NCBI RefSeq assembly: GCF_035207705.1
Contig: NZ_CP128187.1
Location: forward strand, 4,154,001-4,218,000
DNA length: 64,000 nt
Direction of reading: 5' to 3'
DNA from: Maribacter sp. BPC-D8
GTDB taxonomy: Bacteria; Bacteroidota; Bacteroidia; Flavobacteriales; Flavobacteriaceae
Positions 25,501 through 35,600 of this stretch are shown one piece after another. Under the pieces are notes generated by a model. That model searched no databases, had not been told where the DNA came from, and was given only the letters and a program-made list of their open reading frames with translations. The first letter of the stretch is position 1; the number at the start of each line of letters is the position of its first letter. The position numbers were made by a program, and so were the translations under genes.

Positions 25501-26270
25501 CCGAAAATTTTGATGACGATTTAGAACTAGATTATAATAGGGTAAAACTACGACAGATAGATTTTTCACCTTCATTGGTTTGGAGAGGTCAATTAGGGGC
25601 TAAGGTGAAATTAGGCGTGTCTTATGAAAATATTAGTGTTGAAGAAACCAACGATAGATTCATAAATACCTTCTATCAAGAAAACGGAGAAGAGACGAAT
25701 AGTGATTTTGTTGGTGCTCATGCTACCTATACTTATGAAAATAGGGATAATGAAGCATTCCCAACCTTAGGGATGGAATCATCATTAGAAGCTGGATATA
25801 AAGAGAACCTTTCAAAAGAAGGAGGAAGCTTTGGTTACATTATTCCTAGCTTAGGTTTTGACTACAAATTGATTCCGAATGGTCGTTTAGTATTAGCAAC
25901 CAAATGGAAGGCTCATTTTAATATTGGTGATGATTACGAATTTTATCAAGCTGCAAGTATTGGTGGTTTAGATGGACTTCGCGGATTTAGAAATCAACGT
26001 TTCACGGGTAAAACTTCGTATTATCAGAATACAGATATTAGATTTAGCTTAAAGAAGAAACGTACCAGATTGTTGCCAACCGCAATGGGTCTTTTCGGAG
26101 GATTCGATTATGGTAGAGTATGGATACCTGAAATGAGTTCTGGTCGCTGGCACACTTCGTATGGCGGAGGGTTCTTTTTAAATGCCTCTGATATCATTTC
26201 TATAAACACTGCCATATTCGCTAGTGAAGACGGACCAAGATTTACGTTCGGACTAGGGTTCGGTTTTTAG
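22548..26270 (+). CDS. Metallophosphoesterase, kinase-like and Omp85-type barrel fusion lipoprotein
   Basis: A 1240-residue outer-membrane lipoprotein (lipobox ITSC, Cys17). Residues 40-370 are a calcineurin-like phosphoesterase with GDAG (47-50), GDN (81-83), GNHDW (125-129), MHHP and SGHEHT. Residues 445-700 carry LRAKDGREYVMRAL, then LFDMVLGDWDRHVDQWRW (Asp611, Asp613, His615) and PIPRDRDQVF (Asp640, Asp642), a layout like HipA or PI3-kinase-type folds; this is my inference. Residues from about 880 to the end alternate aromatic and polar strands and end in FTFGLGFGF, a beta-barrel of the surface-antigen/TamA type. The function is unknown. Confidence 0.85.
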   Translation: MKKLYAYLSVFIFITSCATYNTKYVDEKFAVDVNESKEISHTFYLIGDAGLSPMGGMNPALKIFKNRLDKAGKKSTAIFLGDNIYPAGLPDPKDSTEAYRIAKNHLDAQLNTLNDFKGRPLFIPGNHDWYTEGLVGLEREENYIKKALKEKEKNPFLPENGCPIDVVEIGDDVAIITIDTEWYLTNWDKRPDINDKCDIKSRAKFFLELEDAIKGYRDRTTVIAMHHPSNSYGEHGGQYSIRKHFYPKKMAVPLPILGSFINVLRSTSGASIEDVNNKRYRELMNRVTTLAQYSDRVIFASGHEHTLQYLVENNTPQIVSGSGSKEGFTRLLNGSQFNTGKMGYATLEVYTDGSSRVRFYGVDDEESEEFLFTNEVLPPTQKEYIGEFSAQFPDSISASVYTKDEIDKSGFYKGIWGDRYREYYGTEVKVPTVNLDSLMGGLEPVKKGGGHQSKSLRLRAKDGREYVMRALRKSAELYLQSMAFQDQYVLDDLKETYTQELLQDFYTGSHPYGPFTTAGLSDAVGVYHTNPVLYYVPKQPALKEYNETFGDELYMIEEHTGDGHGDLASFGYSNNLTSTDGMLEDLRDDEKYEVDKDLYLRARLFDMVLGDWDRHVDQWRWAEFKDEKKGKTVYRPIPRDRDQVFSKMGDGALMKIATRIIPGLRLMEGFNEDIRSVKGFNSSPLTYVLDLTLLGETEKSQWMVQAKYLQENLTPSDIDEAFKSFPVEVRDETVDEIKEILLARLGHIQETANEYYQILNKYAVVAGTDKDDWFEINRLNDEETEVKVFRNIGDKKKRLFYYKVFTKEDTKELWVFGLDDDDIFEVKNPSNYAGIKVRIIGGHNNDIYRVEDGRDVALYDFKSKKNTFEETGGAKVKLSDDYELNTYQPLKLRNSFNQIIPTIGFNPDDGMRIGFVNTYTYNGFRQNPFTQQHTFAASYYFATSGFDFKYQGEFAHVFENWNAELKARFTSPNFAINFFGFGNNTENFDDDLELDYNRVKLRQIDFSPSLVWRGQLGAKVKLGVSYENISVEETNDRFINTFYQENGEETNSDFVGAHATYTYENRDNEAFPTLGMESSLEAGYKENLSKEGGSFGYIIPSLGFDYKLIPNGRLVLATKWKAHFNIGDDYEFYQAASIGGLDGLRGFRNQRFTGKTSYYQNTDIRFSLKKKRTRLLPTAMGLFGGFDYGRVWIPEMSSGRWHTSYGGGFFLNASDIISINTAIFASEDGPRFTFGLGFGF

Positions 26271-26279
26271 ATAAACCAG

Positions 26280-27137
26280 CTACTTTAAAGAATAGGTGTA
26301 AAGGTTACCACCTTCACCGTGTGCTTGTTCATCAGAAATTAGTAGGGTGTCGTCATTAAGAAAACAAACAGATTCTAATTGAGAGCGGGCACCTAAATCA
26401 ATTTCTTGCATGTTTCCTTTAGAGAAATCATCCCAAGTGAAATCTGTGAAAACGAAAAGCTTTCCGTAACTAAGTGCTATAATTTTATCACCTTTTGGCG
26501 ATATGTCAATAGAGGTTATTTGGCAAATTTTCCTATCTGTACATGGTGTAAACGAACCCACTAAAGTAGCTTCGTAATTACCTTTAGTATCAGGTACCGA
26601 ATAAATATGAGCTTCACCAGTAAACGATTTTGACCTGTTTTTAGTTACAATGTATAATTTTTTACCATGGTGAAATATAGCTTCTGAATCATAGAAAAGA
26701 TGATCTTTCTTTGGTGGAAAGTCTTTTTGGTCAGGGTAACGTAGCTCAATTTTTTCAGCGTCAATTTTGTCGCCAGGTTCAATAGTTGGGTTTGGTAATT
26801 TAAGAATGACTAGGTTTTTACGATCATTAGCGTTATTGCCGGTATCAGCTATGTATAGATTTCCAGCGGTATCTGTGGTTAGGTCTTCCCAGTCATGATT
26901 TTTGCCGTTTTTAACCTCTAAACTTTTAAGAATTTCACCTTTAAAGTTTATCTGGTAAATTTCGTCTTTATTACCGGCGTCTTCAACGACCCATACCGTT
27001 GAATCATTATATGTTGCTAAACCAGAATTTTCATCTAAACTACCGGGTAGGTCTGCAATTACCTTAAGCTGCCCGTAATTATTACACGAAATAAGTGTAA
27101 TTGATAATACAAGAGTCGTTACAATTAATTTGTTCAT
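26280..27137 (-). CDS. Beta-propeller lipoprotein of unknown function
   Basis: A 285-residue lipoprotein (ITLISC, Cys18). The body has repeated strands with NLYIADTGNN, KLYIVTKN, KIIALSYGKLFVF and DTLLISDEQ, which suggests a 5- to 7-blade propeller similar to SdiA-regulated or SMP-30-like proteins. It is the last gene of the minus-strand operon beginning at 35985, 1 bp after the GyrI-like gene. It is convergent with the large fusion, with a 9-bp gap. Confidence 0.75.
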   Translation of the reverse strand: MNKLIVTTLVLSITLISCNNYGQLKVIADLPGSLDENSGLATYNDSTVWVVEDAGNKDEIYQINFKGEILKSLEVKNGKNHDWEDLTTDTAGNLYIADTGNNANDRKNLVILKLPNPTIEPGDKIDAEKIELRYPDQKDFPPKKDHLFYDSEAIFHHGKKLYIVTKNRSKSFTGEAHIYSVPDTKGNYEATLVGSFTPCTDRKICQITSIDISPKGDKIIALSYGKLFVFTDFTWDDFSKGNMQEIDLGARSQLESVCFLNDDTLLISDEQAHGEGGNLYTYSLK

Positions 27138-27138
27138 A

Positions 27139-28029
27139 TTATTCTGCTATTGGCATGAATACTTCCGCTTTCCAACGTAATGCATCTCCTGCCATATTTG
27201 GGTTATTGAAAAAGAATTCAATGGGCTTATGATCAACCTTAATATTCTTCTCTTTTGCATAATCTAGTAAAGTATACCAAGCTCTGTCAGAGGTCATGTA
27301 ATTACCGTTATAAATAGCTTTTAGAGATTTCATACCTATGAATTCTTTATAAACAAGATTTTTGATGAATGGTAGAGAGTCAGTTTTAATGATAGGGTAA
27401 CAAAAGTTAAAGCTAATGCTATCGTTTTGCATGTTCCAATCTGTAGTTTCTATAAAAGGTACGCCATTTACTTGAATTCCGTTACTTGCAATAACAGAAT
27501 TTATAAATGGGTAACTTTCCATCATTTCAAAAGCTTTGTTACTTTGAAGGCTTTTGTGTTCAACACAAGCGCAGTAGGTAGAGGGCAATTCATCTTCGCC
27601 CATAAAAATAACTTTGAATTCTTTTCTATGCACATTTAAACTTTCGATAAAATCGGTAACTGTTTTTCTTGATTGTTTTTCAAAATTGGTATCAGAAAAT
27701 GGAACAGCTATTTTATTGTTTAAACTAAAGTTGGCATCCTTTACATCTACAACTATTTGAGAAGTAGAATCGTTTATAGGGCTGATGTTCCACTTATAAA
27801 TATGAGTAGAATCGCCTGAAACTATCATTTGTTCTAGCGTGTTAATATCGCTCAATTGACGAATAGAGGCTTCTGGTAGTGTTTTATTCCATGCTTTTAA
27901 AGCTTGGTTTATAGTGCCCGTATTTGCTTTACCAACTACCCTTATTTGGTAGTCTTGTGGTTTTATGAAAAAATACCAGAGTAAAGCAATAGAAATGATA
28001 GCTATTGTAATGGTAATAACTTTTTTCAT
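27139..28029 (-). CDS. Membrane-anchored SRPBCC/GyrI-like protein
   Basis: A 296-residue protein with an N-terminal membrane helix (residues 3-20, no lipobox). Residues 28-140 may be an SRPBCC-like fold. The second half (about 150-296) resembles the GyrI-like/AraC-effector-binding fold, with FIGMKSLKAIYNGNY and a closing EVFMPIAE strand. No DNA-binding part is present, so a ligand-binding role in the periplasm is possible. It lies within the haloperoxidase operon (22 bp after that gene). Confidence 0.65.
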   Translation of the reverse strand: MKKVITITIAIISIALLWYFFIKPQDYQIRVVGKANTGTINQALKAWNKTLPEASIRQLSDINTLEQMIVSGDSTHIYKWNISPINDSTSQIVVDVKDANFSLNNKIAVPFSDTNFEKQSRKTVTDFIESLNVHRKEFKVIFMGEDELPSTYCACVEHKSLQSNKAFEMMESYPFINSVIASNGIQVNGVPFIETTDWNMQNDSISFNFCYPIIKTDSLPFIKNLVYKEFIGMKSLKAIYNGNYMTSDRAWYTLLDYAKEKNIKVDHKPIEFFFNNPNMAGDALRWKAEVFMPIAE

Positions 28030-28051
28030 ATGTACTAATTATTGGCTAAAC

Positions 28052-29383
28052 TTAATTATTTTTCATCTTAATTTTAGAATTCAATAATGCGCCAATTTTT
28101 CTGCCTTGGCCCACACCAACTTCGATAGCTGCTCTGTAATGAATTCCACCATACATTCTACTCATAGCAGCCTCATCTGCGGCTTCATTGAAAGAATTGA
28201 ATTTTCTAATAGGTAAGCCATATGGCGTTTCGGTATCATCTTCAAAACTAAAATTTTCACCAAAAATACTGGTCAATGCCGTTGCTGCTGCACCCGAGAC
28301 AACACTATGGCCGCTAGTGTATTCTGGGAATGGAGGCGTTTGTAGAATAGGCTTCCAGTTTTCATCTATGTGTTGGTTAATTAGCGTTTCTGGTCTAATT
28401 AAATTACTACGATATTTTTCATCCCAGCAGCTAATAAATCCGTCAGCAATCGCCATTGAAGTTTTTGTATAAGCAAATACTGTATCGTCGAAATCGCTAT
28501 TGATTTTTTTACTGGCAATTTTTGTAATACCGATCCAATGTGCACCTGGAGTAATTTTCTTGGTAGCGAACATTAAGTGTCCTCTTGTAACCGATACATA
28601 CGGATTGCAATCCCAAAATTTAGCAATAGCTACTTCGTCAGATTCATCACCATTTTCGGTTATTTCATTACTGATATTATAAACTTCAATAAGTTCTTTA
28701 TAAAAATCGGAGTCTTTTTCTAATGAAAACGGAGGGGGTGGAATCGGTTTAAACTGAGAGGCTGAGTCTATAATAAAAGGACGAATTTTGTCCCAATGTG
28801 GCTCAATAGCATCCATGTAAGCAGGTGGTGTTGGTTGCCATCTGGTAGGGTCGTCTGTATTTACCGTAAATTTTGGCATGGTACGGGTTTGACTATAATT
28901 GTCTTTGCTCATCCATTCTTTGATATGGTCTGCAACTTTTAATCCGTATGCTTTAGAAGCTTCGAATTCAGGTTCGTTCATTGACTTCCATTGCGTAAAT
29001 AAACTATCCTGTAATACATCAAATTTATCTTCAGAGAATATCAATTGTCTGCTAATATTCATGTGCGCAATTAAGGCCGATAATTGAGGATTAATACCCG
29101 AAACTGTATCTATGGCAGGTATTGGTTTTAAATCTTTTAGTTGACCAGCCAATGATTGATAGTTAGGGTTTACTTGGGCAACGATTTCGTATGCGGCAAT
29201 ATTAGGGTATGCAAAAATTCTACTTGCAACCGGTGGCGAGAAAATATCATGGATCATGATATCTATTATCTTATCAATAGAGTTGTGCAATTGATCAGGA
29301 GATACTACTATGGGTTCTTGCTTCTTTTCGGTGCAGTTCGCTAATAAAACCCCTGCGATTAAGATGATTAAATACCTTTTCAT
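28052..29383 (-). CDS. Vanadium haloperoxidase / PAP2-type lipoprotein
   Basis: A 443-residue lipoprotein (LLANC) of the PAP2 / vanadium-dependent haloperoxidase superfamily. Vanadate- or phosphate-binding motif 1 is complete (KYRSNLIRP, the KxxxxxxRP pattern), as is motif 2 (PEYTSGHS). Motif 3 reads SRMYGGIHYRAAIEVG: Ser408, Arg409 and His415 are present, but the Asp four residues after His is Ala. It may oxidise halides or be a phosphatase. The start at 29383 is chosen since the preceding gene ends at 29388 and the resulting signal is clean. It lies in the FG-GAP operon. Confidence 0.85.
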   Translation of the reverse strand: MKRYLIILIAGVLLANCTEKKQEPIVVSPDQLHNSIDKIIDIMIHDIFSPPVASRIFAYPNIAAYEIVAQVNPNYQSLAGQLKDLKPIPAIDTVSGINPQLSALIAHMNISRQLIFSEDKFDVLQDSLFTQWKSMNEPEFEASKAYGLKVADHIKEWMSKDNYSQTRTMPKFTVNTDDPTRWQPTPPAYMDAIEPHWDKIRPFIIDSASQFKPIPPPPFSLEKDSDFYKELIEVYNISNEITENGDESDEVAIAKFWDCNPYVSVTRGHLMFATKKITPGAHWIGITKIASKKINSDFDDTVFAYTKTSMAIADGFISCWDEKYRSNLIRPETLINQHIDENWKPILQTPPFPEYTSGHSVVSGAAATALTSIFGENFSFEDDTETPYGLPIRKFNSFNEAADEAAMSRMYGGIHYRAAIEVGVGQGRKIGALLNSKIKMKNN

Positions 29384-29387
29384 TGTA

Positions 29388-32300
29388 CTATGGTTTGAGA
29401 ATGCTATACACTTCTGCTGCTTCATTATTAAAAGTAAGCAAAAGGTATGTGTTGTTGTTTGAGTTTATAATGTTCATGCTTCGAATCGATTTTCCTGTTA
29501 AATCGAGTCCTATTTCATTCGCTAAGGTAACATTGTTGCCAGTACTAATCAATGCTCCTGGAAAAGAATCAAAACGACCATGATATGGTTTTACACCAAA
29601 ATAATTTCCGGCAGCTAGTACTTCGGTTTTGTTATCGCCATTAAAGTCATATTCTAAAAATGACATAATGGGTGCCAATTGTAATTGATAACTAAAAGGT
29701 ACAAAAGTGAACTTACCATCGTTGTTTTGTAGGTAACCAGAACTTAGGGTATGTACTTCGTGAATTTCTGCATTAGGTAACATATCCTCACCAAGAATTT
29801 CTTCCATCGATTTTCCTGCAAAAGAACTGTAGGTATTGAATTTTTTACGAAGAGAAACCAATTGACTCGACAATTCTTTTAATCCATCTATGGGGTAGTC
29901 TTTGCCTTCTTTATAGGTGCTGACAATAGTTTCTGTTGCTCCGTTTTTATCAAGATCACCGTAATACATTTTCATCGGATGCTTTTGTGATGCAGTAAAC
30001 TTAGTATTCATTCCCCAATTACCTAAAAGGTAGTCTTGGTCTCCATCACCGTCAATGTCAAAACTAGTAACAGCCTGCCACAAGCCGTTCATGTCTTTAT
30101 TATCTAATGGCTGTATTTCTTCAAATTCACCTTGATTGTTTTGAAAAAATCTAGGCGACATCCATTCTCCGACAAATAATAAATCTTCCCAACCATCATT
30201 ATTAAAATCGGTAACAATAGCGTCTGTTATCATTCCTAATTTTTCAAAAGGATTATTGATTACTTTGAAATTTCCATTCTCATTTTCTAAAACATAGCTG
30301 TTAGGTTTGTTTCCATAATCGGCACTGATAGATTGATTGCAAATTATAATGTCTAAATCATCATCGTGGTCATAATCTAGCTTTAAAAGAACAGATGCAT
30401 TTTCGAACATCTCAGGAAATTCTTTTTGAGCAAAAGTACTATCGCCAGCCACGTAATACGAGTCAGTTAATGGCTTCATTTCATTAAAGAAATCTGCCCC
30501 GCCAGTACCAACAATGATATCGTTTTTACCATCTGAATTGAAATCACCTATTAATGAAGCGATATCTTCTTTAATACTGTCTTTTTTAATTTCAGGATAA
30601 TTTTTTAACTGAAAGGTGGAATCCCCTTGAATGTAAATCTGAGACGGAATAAATTTAGCTCCTCCGAAGAAAATATCGTCTTTTTCATCTGCATTTAAAT
30701 CACCAACACTCACGGCAGGACCTCTATCTGACATTTGATAGGGAATCAGCTTTTGGCGCAAATAATCGCTGTAGGCATCTTCAATGTGTGTGTAGTTTAT
30801 GCCTAGATTATTTGATGTTTTTTGAAATAGGTTCTGCTGTTTAGGGCGTAAAGAAGAATAGTCGAAAAGTTGTACTTTATCAGGACTAAGATAAAGTGTT
30901 TGGTTTACGTCGATATTTTTGACTAATTGATAGCTTTTATCTGGCCATATGATTTTCAACGAATCAATTGTATTAAGTTCTCCGTACCCAAAGTGTATAA
31001 TCGGTTCAGAAGAAGCCTGAAATCCGCGTACGGTATACATTTCTTTAAATTGTTGAACTCCGTTGGCATATGAAAATACTTTGGTGCCAATGCCGAATTT
31101 GTTTTTATCAGAAAAGTTCAGTTTAATTTTTAGCCAGTTGCGTTTGCTGTTTGTTGTGTTCTCTTGAATATTTGCAACACTAAATAGATTGTTGGTTACC
31201 AAATCTAAATCGCCATCATTATCTAAATCGCTATAGGCAGTAGCCCCGGAAATAATAGTGTCTTGAGCGATCCAAGATTTAGATTCATCTATAAATTGAA
31301 GGTCTGCTGCACCTTTAAAAATCATGTTGCCAATAAAACCAGAAGGCATCATTTTAAGTGCTTTTTGATCCACGAGGTTGGTAGTGTTTATTTTTGACCG
31401 AATATTTTCATTCGAAATATAGTTGATGTAGTCAAGATCGTTCGGTCTTTTCGGTATACCATTACTTATATATAAATCTTGCTCACCATCTTGATCGTAA
31501 TCACCGAATAGCGCACTCCAACTCCAATCTGTTGCGGCTACTCCGCTCTGCAATGCCGTTTCTAAAAACTTACCGTTTGGTTGGTTCACAGAAAGCATAT
31601 TTCTAGTATACTGATTGTGATAGCCAAAAGTCTCGGTCTTCATTTTTTGAATTTGAATATCATCATCACCTTCCGATGATTTTAAGACGATTTCATCTTT
31701 ACCCAACATGTCTAAAGAAATTAAATCTGGTAGACCGTCATGGTTAATATCAGCAACATCGCTACCCATCGAAAATCTAGTGGTATGCCCAAATGCTTCT
31801 TTAAGGCTTTCTTTAAATGTACCGTCACCATTATTTAAATAGTAATAATCATCTTCATGAAAGTCGTTGCCGATGTACAAATCAGGATAACCGTCTTGAT
31901 TAAAATCAGAAACAGCAATTCCTAAGCCATATCCATTTATACCTCCATAAATACCAGCTTCTTCGCTGACATCTACAAATTTACCATTGTCGTTGCGTAG
32001 TAGTTTATCGCCTGTTTCATATACCCTTTTGTAACGAATTTGTGCATTGCCATAAGAGTCTTGCGTGTGTATGGCGTGATTAAGAAGATATATATCTAAA
32101 TCGCCATCTAAATCGTAATCTAAAAAAGCAGCTGAAGAACTGTACGATTCAAAATCCAGTCCATACTCGGCAGCACTTTCTTTAAAAGTGGCATCACCTT
32201 GGTTTATAAAAAGCTCGTTATAACCATTGAATCCGTTAAGGCCCACAACAGCACATACATAAATATCTAGGAGTCCGTCACCATTAACATCGCCAATTAT

Positions 32301-32639
32301 GGCACCTGTATTCCAAGAGCTATTGCCTTGGACACCTGCTGTTTCGGTAATATCTTCAAATTGTAAATTACCTTTGTTTAGGTATAATTTATTCTTTACT
32401 TGATTACCTGAAAAATAAATATCAGGTAGGCTGTCATTGTTGATGTCGCCAATTGCGACACCACCACCATTATAAAAATAGAGGTAATCTAAAATACTAA
32501 GGTCTTTAGATTCTGTAAGTGTGTTTTCAAAAGTTATACCTGTTTCTTCTGTAGAATGTTTTACAAACAACTCGCCAGAATTTTCAGTACAACCAATGGC
32601 TAATATCAATAAACATAGGTATAGTATGTTATTTTTCAT
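29388..32639 (-). CDS. FG-GAP/VCBS-repeat lipoprotein with ASPIC/UnbV domain (second paralogue)
   Basis: A 1083-residue lipoprotein (LAIGC). Many DxDxDG-type calcium-binding repeats (DINNDSLPDIYFSG, DVNGDGLLDIYV, DYDLDGDLDIYLLN) form integrin-like propeller blades. Around residues 500-580 an ASPIC/UnbV segment is visible (FGIGTKVF, then VRGFQASSEPIIHFGYG and DSLKIIWPD). Further FG-GAP repeats follow. It is probably surface-exposed or periplasmic, for adhesion or polymer binding. It overlaps the paralogue upstream by 11 bp, so translation is coupled. Confidence 0.92.
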   Translation of the reverse strand: MKNNILYLCLLILAIGCTENSGELFVKHSTEETGITFENTLTESKDLSILDYLYFYNGGGVAIGDINNDSLPDIYFSGNQVKNKLYLNKGNLQFEDITETAGVQGNSSWNTGAIIGDVNGDGLLDIYVCAVVGLNGFNGYNELFINQGDATFKESAAEYGLDFESYSSSAAFLDYDLDGDLDIYLLNHAIHTQDSYGNAQIRYKRVYETGDKLLRNDNGKFVDVSEEAGIYGGINGYGLGIAVSDFNQDGYPDLYIGNDFHEDDYYYLNNGDGTFKESLKEAFGHTTRFSMGSDVADINHDGLPDLISLDMLGKDEIVLKSSEGDDDIQIQKMKTETFGYHNQYTRNMLSVNQPNGKFLETALQSGVAATDWSWSALFGDYDQDGEQDLYISNGIPKRPNDLDYINYISNENIRSKINTTNLVDQKALKMMPSGFIGNMIFKGAADLQFIDESKSWIAQDTIISGATAYSDLDNDGDLDLVTNNLFSVANIQENTTNSKRNWLKIKLNFSDKNKFGIGTKVFSYANGVQQFKEMYTVRGFQASSEPIIHFGYGELNTIDSLKIIWPDKSYQLVKNIDVNQTLYLSPDKVQLFDYSSLRPKQQNLFQKTSNNLGINYTHIEDAYSDYLRQKLIPYQMSDRGPAVSVGDLNADEKDDIFFGGAKFIPSQIYIQGDSTFQLKNYPEIKKDSIKEDIASLIGDFNSDGKNDIIVGTGGADFFNEMKPLTDSYYVAGDSTFAQKEFPEMFENASVLLKLDYDHDDDLDIIICNQSISADYGNKPNSYVLENENGNFKVINNPFEKLGMITDAIVTDFNNDGWEDLLFVGEWMSPRFFQNNQGEFEEIQPLDNKDMNGLWQAVTSFDIDGDGDQDYLLGNWGMNTKFTASQKHPMKMYYGDLDKNGATETIVSTYKEGKDYPIDGLKELSSQLVSLRKKFNTYSSFAGKSMEEILGEDMLPNAEIHEVHTLSSGYLQNNDGKFTFVPFSYQLQLAPIMSFLEYDFNGDNKTEVLAAGNYFGVKPYHGRFDSFPGALISTGNNVTLANEIGLDLTGKSIRSMNIINSNNNTYLLLTFNNEAAEVYSILKP

Positions 32640-35600
32640 GTAGTCGATACATTTTTGGAGTGTCGTTATTGATTGCTGTAATAATGAATTGATTCCCTTT
32701 CTTGTCTTTAACTATTTTTAATTGTTTTACCTCATTGCGGATAAAGAAACCACTATCGGAATAATTTTGCCATTCAAAGTTTAATTTACCATCGCCAAGA
32801 AGAACATTTCCGTAATTAGCATCTAGTCTTGAATATTGAGGTTTAAACTCGAAGTTGTTCCCTGCCATAACTAAGTCTAAGTTTCCGTCTTTGTTGACAT
32901 CAAGACATTGAATGCCACAAATACATGAAAATTGAACTTGAGGGGGTAGTATTTTAATAGTAAAGTTACCATTACCATCGTTTATGGCAATTATAGACTC
33001 AGAGATGTTTGACTGCTTTAATATAGTATTGTCTATAATGTTCTTTGGAAATAGCTCTTGAATGGTTTTTGAAGCATATTCAGAAGCTTTAATATTTTTC
33101 TTCTTCAATGCAAGAATTTGGGTTGTTAATTCCTTCTTTTGATGAAGAGGATAATCGCCGCCATCGTAGTTTTGAGTAGTAATCTGTTCTATAGTGCCAT
33201 CATTATCAAAATCATTCACCCACATTTTCATGGGTTGACCAGGTTTTGGTTTGTAATGGAGGTTACTACCCATATTACCTAAAATTAGATCTTGATCGCC
33301 ATCGTTGTCTAGGTCATACCCTTCAACTGCTCCCCACCAACCACTAAGACTGTCTAAAGAACTTTTTGAGTCGCTAAGTCTTCTGCCAGAGTTTTTGTAG
33401 ATTTTTGGGCTACCCCAATCAGATACGGTTACTAAGTCATCTTTGCCATCGCCATCAATGTCAATCCATTTAGCATCGGTAACCATGCCGGCATCTTTTA
33501 GGTCATAAGCAGAACGCTCTGTAATATCGGTAAAAGTTCCGTCTCCGTTATTTAAAAGAAATAGGTGGTCAGGATTTATTCCATAAGTGCCTACAACGCT
33601 TCTTGAACCAACGAAAACATCAATATCACCATCTGCGTCAAAATCTGACGGAGCTATTACGGCAACATTTTTATTAATATTCGGTAATTTGTATGTGCTT
33701 AATGAGAAATTGCCTTTACCGTCATTTAGATAAAGTCGAATTCCGTAATAACCTTGCATGCCTAATTCGTTGCCACCGGTACCGACCATAAGATCTAAAT
33801 CGCCATCATTATCTGAATCAAAAAAGGAGGCAGTGGTATCTTCTAGTAAGGCTTCCGCTTCAAAATATTTTACAATAGGTTTAGAAAGCGATCCATTACC
33901 ATTGTGTAGATATAAAGCACCAGTTTGATTCTTTGCTCCGCCAATAAAAATATCATCGTTTCCATCTCCATTTACGTCACCAACTGCTAAACCAGGTCCT
34001 TCTTCTGCTAATGATTTAGAAATTAATCCCTCGTTATCAAAATCCATATAGCTATTCTCTTTATGGGTCAAAAAGGTATTACTGTCTATAGCTTCTAAAA
34101 GAGTAGGGGTTTCTGTTTTTTTGATTTTAAATATATCTTCTGCCTCTTCTTGTTTAAATGTAATGGTTTGGTTCACCTTTACGTTTTTTAATTTAGTGGT
34201 TGCGTCATTAGGCCATATAATACGAATAGAGTCTAAAACTTTTGTAGCTCCCAAACCAATAGTCATCGGGTAGTCTACTGAAGACTGAAAACCTCTTGAA
34301 GGCATCAGTGTTTGGTCGATAATGTTATCTGGGTAGTATAGGCGTACAACGGTACCAATTCCAAATTTATTACCATCGGCGCCTTCGAATTTTAACTTGA
34401 TATAGTTGTTTGTAGATTGCGTTTCGGAATTGTTACGGTAAACAAAAGTCTCCATATTCACGTTATTGACCACAAGATCTAAATCTCCATCATTATCTAG
34501 GTCACCATATGCAGAACCATTAGAGCGACTAGGTATTTCAAAACCCCACTGTTTGTTGTAATTACTAAAGGTAATGTCGCCATTGTTTCGATATGCATAA
34601 TTCGGTAGGGGAGTAACAGGCATTTTATTAATGATAGAATCAATAGACTCTTTTCTGCCAGTCAAAGCCATTTTTTGAATGATTTCATTCGCAAAGAAAT
34701 CAACGAAATCTAAATCGGTAAGATCATGATTGATGCCGTTGGTAATATAAATATCTTTTAAACCATCATTGTCCATGTCGAATAAAAGTCCAGACCAGCT
34801 CCAATCGGTAGCTTCAACGCCACTGTAGTAGGCAATTTCAGAAAATGAACCATTTCCGTTGTTCAGTTGTAAAGTATTTTGAATGTACTGTTGATGAAAA
34901 TCTTTACTCTGCTTTAGTTTGAAAATATTATAACCTTCAAATTCCATAACAGATTTTACACGCTGATCTGGTTCAGGTAGCATGTCGGTGATGAAGATAT
35001 CTGTAAGTCCGTCATTATTAATATCGGCCATATCCACACCCATAGCCGATAAACTTAAGTGATTCGTCCATTTTTGAACCTCTTCTCTAAAAGTACCGTC
35101 TTGGTTGTTAATGTACAGGTAGTCTCTTTCATAAAAATCATTAGAAACATAAATGTCTGGATACAGGTCATTGTTAATGTCTACCACCATAACGCCAAGC
35201 CCAAAACCTATAAGGCTACCATAAATGCCAGCTTTTTCACTAACATCGACAAATTTTCCATTGTCATTTCTTAAAAGCATATCACCTACGCCTCTAAATA
35301 TTTTTGGTACACCTTCCCAATCTTGAGCTCTTACTTCACGCTGTTCTGCATAACCAAGGCTACTTACAGGAATGTTGCTGTTATTTAGAATGTAGGCATC
35401 TAAATCGCCGTCTTTATCGTAATCGAAGAAAGATGCATGAGTAGAAAAACCTGTTTCTGCTAAATTATATTCATGGGCCTTTTCAGAAAAAGTGCCATCG
35501 CCATTATTAATGTAAAGATCGTTATCATGATTGTCACCTTCCATATTACCGGCATTACTAACGTAAATATCTAGAAATCCGTCATTATTAATGTCTGCCA

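Noticed and set aside
21273..26270. Complete Pycsar or CBASS defence system
   Set aside because: No cyclase gene of any class, no Cap2/Cap3-type genes and no mobile-element context; only the effector-like domain is seen.
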